Made by a program: the position numbers and the translations under genes
Origin: an uncultured Bacteroidaceae bacterium
GTDB lineage: Bacteria > Bacteroidota > Bacteroidia > Bacteroidales > Bacteroidaceae
Direction of reading: 5' to 3'
Assembly: GCA_944321635.1 (NCBI GenBank)
Contig: CALULY010000002.1
Coordinates: 62,001-126,000, forward strand
DNA length: 64,000 bases
Notes under the pieces: generated by a model
What the model saw: only the letters and a program-made list of their open reading frames with translations
Told to the model about the DNA's origin: nothing
The model's database searches: none
Shown here: one piece after another, positions 56,741-64,000 of the stretch
Layout of the letters: every line of letters begins with the position of its first letter
Position numbering within the stretch: position 1 is the first letter of the stretch

Positions 56741-56818
56741 AGTTGTGGTAAAAACGTTATCTCTGCGCCGCGAAAATAAACGTTCTTGCCCGATTACTTG
56801 GGATTGACGCACACAAAA

Positions 56819-57007
56819 TCAACCGATGATGGTCGCAAAAGGGAATATTGATGCAAGAATGTAATGATGAACTGCGCGAATGACTCGTGGGATGGCAACT
56901 GCAAAATCCATGTCATCTATCACCTCCGTGACGTCGTAGTCGGCGAAGTAGTCGCGCCGCACTTTGTTTTTGATCTCCTCTTCCATCAGTCTGCTGTCGT
57001 AAGCCAT
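56819..57007 (-). pseudogene. Remnant: N-terminus of a restriction-modification methyltransferase-like gene
   Basis: This frame encodes 62 residues beginning MAYDSRLMEEEIKNKVRRDY FADYDVTEVIDDMDFAVAIP. The start closely resembles the N-terminus of long Bacteroidales DNA methyltransferase/restriction proteins (type I/II fused family) that read MEEEIKNKV..DYF..YD then IDFCVAI. After VAIP the homology stops and the remaining residues look random. I therefore read it as a leftover after deletion of the rest of the gene. Position in the 440-bp gap 56741-57180 supports decay; nothing else is seen there. If the residual homology is coincidental, this is merely a short open frame. Confidence 0.45.
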
Positions 57008-57180
57008 GGTGCCAGTCGTTTTCGTTAAAGTGCCATGCCAAAGTAAAATTAATCACGCCCACGCAAGCACAGGCACAACACTTAAAATCAAGGCACGGCA
57101 GGCATAAACAGCCATCAAGCCTAACCATAAGTCACATTTGACTATGTCTAAAGTAAAAACGAAAAATATCCGCTTTCATC

Positions 57181-59781
57181 TCAATCTACAATTATCTTAT
57201 GTTTATTTTCAACGATATGACCATCAGCCGTCAGCCCCTCTATCATCACAGTATAAGAAGTGTTCCTCACGTCGGATGTGTAGAATGTGAATGTGGCATT
57301 TCCCGCCTCATCTGTGGCAAGCAGCGGTTGCCAATGCACAGTGCTCCTCACGTCAGCTTGGGCTGGCAAATCAGATGTAGCCTCGTACTTCGGTTCATAT
57401 CTCTCCACTGGCAATTGATAGCCCAAAGGCAAGACCACTTGCATATAGGGCGGTATGGCATTGCCTTGACCACCTCCTCCATGCTTCAAAGTCAGGACTA
57501 TCGCGCCGCCTCCCATAGTACTTGAGCCGAATACTACGGACATCTGAGGGGTGATGAAATCAACTCTGCCTATCATGTCCCAGGCATAGCGAGACTCGAC
57601 TTCCGCCAATGTCGGGGCGAATCCGTTGCTCCCAAGCTCGACAACACCGTTGACAATGAAAGCCACAGGCTGGCCACGGTAGTAAAGTCCGCCATTACTG
57701 CCTTCCCGAACTTCCGGGAACAACCTGACAGCCTCATGCAACGACGTGGCACGCCAGCCGAGTTCGTCCGTTCGATAAGACTGCCTCGACAAGGCTTGGT
57801 AAATGTCTTGCGGCACCACCCTTTTGTGCCTTGTCCCTGTCACCACAACTTCGTCAAGCAATATGCTTTTGAGTGATGGATTGGCAGAGACAAACTGTCC
57901 TACTGCCTCGCTTTCATCATTCGCAATCATTGCATCAAACCTCTGAAGTAAAAAAGAGGGCTCAGGATAGGTGGTCTCAAAGACATCAAAATTATAAATC
58001 TTGTCACCATCGTCCTTGTTAGCCTGGAATATGAACGGAGTACCTTCTGGATAATCCGCTCCTACCACACGAAACACGCCCTGATCATCGGTACGTACAA
58101 GACTGGAGAATCCCACCTCAGGTGAGATGACGCTCACATTTGCCCCTGCCATTGGTTTGCCGAAGAATCGACGGACGACACCACTCAATTCCTCTCCAAT
58201 CTCAAGAGGTTCGCCTGCCATCTCTAATTCCCCTCTAATGATTTTCTGGATGTCGTACCGCCGCCACCCTTGCGTAAGCATCAACACGTCAAGGTCTCGG
58301 TCTGTCGTGTCGTTAATAACTTGGAAATAGTAATCCGGTTCCTCGATAAGACCAGACAAGTCGCTCTGCAGCAGCAATTGGGCTTCAATGCTATTGGTCT
58401 CAACAGCCGATGCCATGCTGTCGTCAGTCACTGCGACAGCAAGCGAGGCAAGCGGATTTTCATAGCCTTGCAGGTTGACCGAGACCTCTACCCTCTCCCT
58501 GTTACCGTATGCTGGCTTGTCCGTGGATAAAGCTACGGTTTCATTACCATCATCCCGCACAAAGACAAGCCTCTCGCTCAGTACCCTTGCATCAGCATCG
58601 GCAAGCATCACGTGTGCCACTCCAGGGACAAGGCACGACTTGTCAAATGCCACGACCTCCCCGCCTCGTATTGCTGACGAAGCCCTCATCAGCCCTCTTT
58701 GCTGGATAAAGATCCACCCGTACGGCATTTGCCGTCCCGCCGCCGAGACAAACAACGTGTCGTCTGCATACTTCACCCTCAACACTGTGGCATCTGGCAT
58801 AACTTTCGGCAATTCAAATGACGATGTGCGGCCGCTGTTATCCGACACAACCGCCACATAGTGCGCGCCTGGTTCAACTTTGAGATCAAAGCAGCCCATA
58901 CCAAGATGTGCGCTTACAAACTCTGCCACCTCCCTGCCGTCATCATCCAAGACACGACCCGCAACATCATTCCCAAGCCCGTCTGGTCCGAGCGCCTTGA
59001 AAGCCACACGGCATTCACCCGCCACGAGATAGCCTCCTTCCGGGTGAAAAGTAACGTCAAGCCCGAAATCCTCCCTGTGCGGCAGCCGCAAGAACTTGGC
59101 ATAGTTGTCAAACTCAACCTGGACGTAAGGCTGTCGGAGTTCGTCGCCTTTGAGAGTAAACGCTACTGGATTCTTCCGCGTGGCAAGGTCATGCGTAACG
59201 CCTTTGCACGTGGTGTAGGCCACATCACCAAACTCTGTCAGGCCACCAGTCGTCCGGTCAACATAGGAGACCTCGACCTCAAGTGCTTCGCCACGCCAAG
59301 CGGCAGTGGCTGAGACTTCGTTCATAAGGGAAAAGGGAGATGTCAGCTGCACATTCTTCTTAAAGAAATAGTCCTCGCCAACGTTCTTCATAAACATCGT
59401 GTAGGCAGTCAGCCCATAGTCTCCCTCAGCCAAGAACGGATCTAAAGGGATATAACCCTCATACGCCCCGTCACGCTCCATAATCTTGACCCTCTCTATG
59501 ACCTCGGCAAACGGATTGACCAGCTCGACATACAAATACCTGCTCGCAGACACCTCCTTATGCGTAGCAGCATCTACCACAAAACCACGAAACCAAATCG
59601 TGTCGCCGCACACATAGTGTTGTTTGTCCGTCATCACGTGTACTTTCTCTTGCGGGAACGTGCCCACCTGACGTTCCAAACGCCGCGCTATGCTGTCGGG
59701 ATTGAAAGGTTGTTGGGCAACGGCAGCCAATGCGACAAACACACTGACGGCAAAACTGCAAAATGTATTCTTGCTCATCAC
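57181..59781 (-). CDS. Large MG2-like/TonB-plug envelope protein
   Basis: This encodes 866 residues with signal MMSKNTFCSFAVSVFVALAA. The N-terminal third (KVHVMTDKQHYVCGDTIWFR, DGAYEGYIPLDPFLAEGDYG, FRGFVVDAATHKEVSASRYL) has MG2-type immunoglobulin-like domains as in alpha-2-macroglobulin relatives. The C-terminal ~180 residues hold a TonB receptor plug-like part (SILLDEVVVTGTRHKRVVPQ, QPVAFIVNGVVELGSN, AWDMIGRVDFITPQMSVVFG) but no barrel follows. So it resembles a receptor cut off after the plug, a known Bacteroidetes class. Function is unknown; its position near DUF3575/OmpA genes suggests surface assembly or sensing. Confidence 0.82.
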   Translation of the reverse strand: MMSKNTFCSFAVSVFVALAAVAQQPFNPDSIARRLERQVGTFPQEKVHVMTDKQHYVCGDTIWFRGFVVDAATHKEVSASRYLYVELVNPFAEVIERVKIMERDGAYEGYIPLDPFLAEGDYGLTAYTMFMKNVGEDYFFKKNVQLTSPFSLMNEVSATAAWRGEALEVEVSYVDRTTGGLTEFGDVAYTTCKGVTHDLATRKNPVAFTLKGDELRQPYVQVEFDNYAKFLRLPHREDFGLDVTFHPEGGYLVAGECRVAFKALGPDGLGNDVAGRVLDDDGREVAEFVSAHLGMGCFDLKVEPGAHYVAVVSDNSGRTSSFELPKVMPDATVLRVKYADDTLFVSAAGRQMPYGWIFIQQRGLMRASSAIRGGEVVAFDKSCLVPGVAHVMLADADARVLSERLVFVRDDGNETVALSTDKPAYGNRERVEVSVNLQGYENPLASLAVAVTDDSMASAVETNSIEAQLLLQSDLSGLIEEPDYYFQVINDTTDRDLDVLMLTQGWRRYDIQKIIRGELEMAGEPLEIGEELSGVVRRFFGKPMAGANVSVISPEVGFSSLVRTDDQGVFRVVGADYPEGTPFIFQANKDDGDKIYNFDVFETTYPEPSFLLQRFDAMIANDESEAVGQFVSANPSLKSILLDEVVVTGTRHKRVVPQDIYQALSRQSYRTDELGWRATSLHEAVRLFPEVREGSNGGLYYRGQPVAFIVNGVVELGSNGFAPTLAEVESRYAWDMIGRVDFITPQMSVVFGSSTMGGGAIVLTLKHGGGGQGNAIPPYMQVVLPLGYQLPVERYEPKYEATSDLPAQADVRSTVHWQPLLATDEAGNATFTFYTSDVRNTSYTVMIEGLTADGHIVENKHKIIVD

Positions 59782-59799
59782 TGTTTGAAACTCCTATGC

Positions 59800-59830
59800 C
59801 AAAGATAACAATTAATCTTGCCCTCGCAAC
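59800..59830 (-). promoter_or_regulatory. Promoter of the MG2/plug protein gene
   Basis: On the minus strand GTTG (59827-59830), a 19-bp spacer and TATCTTTG (59800-59807) match the Bacteroidetes pattern, 18 bp before the start at 59781. Confidence 0.65.
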
Positions 59831-59844
59831 CACAGGCACTGATA

Positions 59845-60136
59845 TGTAGTGAATATGCTGAATGGGACTGATGTGTTGAACCTAACGGAAACCCATTGTA
59901 GAGACGCGATTAATCGCGTCTCTACTGAGGACAAATGCAATCACGACAGCCTGATGCAGAGACGCAAGATGTTGCGTCTCTACTCTCTTGCGCTGATTTA
60001 TAGCGAATATGCTGAATGGGACTGATTGTTGAACCTAACGGAAACCCGTTGTAGAGACGCGATTAATCGCGTCTCTACTGAGAACAAATGCAATCACAAC
60101 AGCCTGATGCAGAGGCGCAAAATGTTGCGTCTCTAC
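59845..60136. repeat. Two tandem ~150-bp repeats with GTAGAGACGCG palindromes
   Basis: Two copies (about 59845-59994 and 59995-60136) share GAATATGCTGAATGGGACTG, CCTAACGGAAACCC and CAGCCTGATGCAGAG. Each holds a perfect 28-bp palindrome (59898-59925; 60051-60078; arm GTAGAGACGCGATT) and a second, imperfect one with a GTTGCGTCTCTAC arm (59956-59983; 60109-60136). The same family appears at 51687. They fill the 449-bp gap between the MG2/plug gene and rpoC; no gene is seen. Confidence 0.85.
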
Positions 60137-60152
60137 AATCCCTACGGGTAAA

Positions 60153-60193
60153 TGATAAAAAAGCTGGGCAGCCACCGTTGATGGCTGCCCAGC
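60153..60193 (-). terminator. Intrinsic terminator of the rpoBC operon
   Basis: On the minus strand GCTGGGCAGCCA pairs perfectly with TGGCTGCCCAGC and is followed by TTTTTTATCATTT, about 38 bp past the rpoC stop. Confidence 0.94.
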
Positions 60194-60230
60194 AATGGGT
60201 TGCCGGCAGGGATGAACGCCCTGCGCGGTG

Positions 60231-64000
<3,770 letters not shown>

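Overview
The window is chromosomal DNA from a Bacteroidales-type bacterium with an unusually GC-rich genome for that order. The evidence is the gene order yceD-rpmF-fabH-era-der, -7 promoter boxes of the form TAnnTTTG with weak Shine-Dalgarno sites, a TonB-dependent receptor with a carboxypeptidase-like N-terminal domain, GH2 beta-galactosidases with GEVED and sorting-domain tails, DUF3575 and DUF4595 proteins, and an HU-HIG type DNA-binding protein. A Muribaculaceae-like gut commensal is plausible, but the genus cannot be fixed from sequence alone.

Layout. 1-8.2 kb: the end of one GH2 beta-galactosidase, nadE with a small partner gene, and a very large secreted beta-galactosidase. 8.8-16 kb: a solo TonB receptor, a ThrE-type exporter with a lipoprotein, an AlkD-like repair protein, a Fur-family regulator and purA. 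16.1-17.4 kb: a toxin-antitoxin pair, a 92-bp inverted-repeat element and a rod-shaped RNA resembling 6S RNA. 17.5-21.6 kb: five consecutive paralogous envelope genes (PEGA or PEGA-like N-terminus, shared C-terminal domain, Q/P/Y-rich tails), one of them frameshifted. 21.8-24.6 kb: mannose-1-phosphate guanylyltransferase and an MscS/YbdG-type channel. 24.6-30.6 kb: a four-gene RND heavy-metal efflux operon. 31-37.4 kb: HU-like protein, YgiQ, a transglutaminase-fold lipoprotein and a DUF4595 lipoprotein. 37.8-42 kb: the der-era-fabH-rpmF-yceD operon. 42.6-48.8 kb: exported thioredoxin with MarR regulator, recQ-recJ, and an aspartate aminotransferase. 49-50 kb: an A/T-richer two-gene insert encoding a putative winged-helix/nuclease-like protein. 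50.2-59.8 kb: PBP4, a four-times-repeated barrel protein, an OmpA-motif/DUF3575 pair, a remnant of a restriction-modification gene, and a large MG2/TonB-plug protein. 60.2-64 kb: rpoC, running off the window.

The most unusual layer is intergenic. One ~160-250 bp repeat family occurs five times; each copy carries four 11-bp palindromic cores (CARAASTTYTG) spaced exactly 21 bp apart, and cores and spacers look individually flipped between copies. A second, unrelated family has four or five units of exactly 22 bp. A third element (92 bp) has 20-bp terminal inverted repeats, and a fourth family is a 28-bp GTAGAGACGCG palindrome. The PEGA paralogue cluster with its near-identical C-terminal domain is the most interesting protein-level system.
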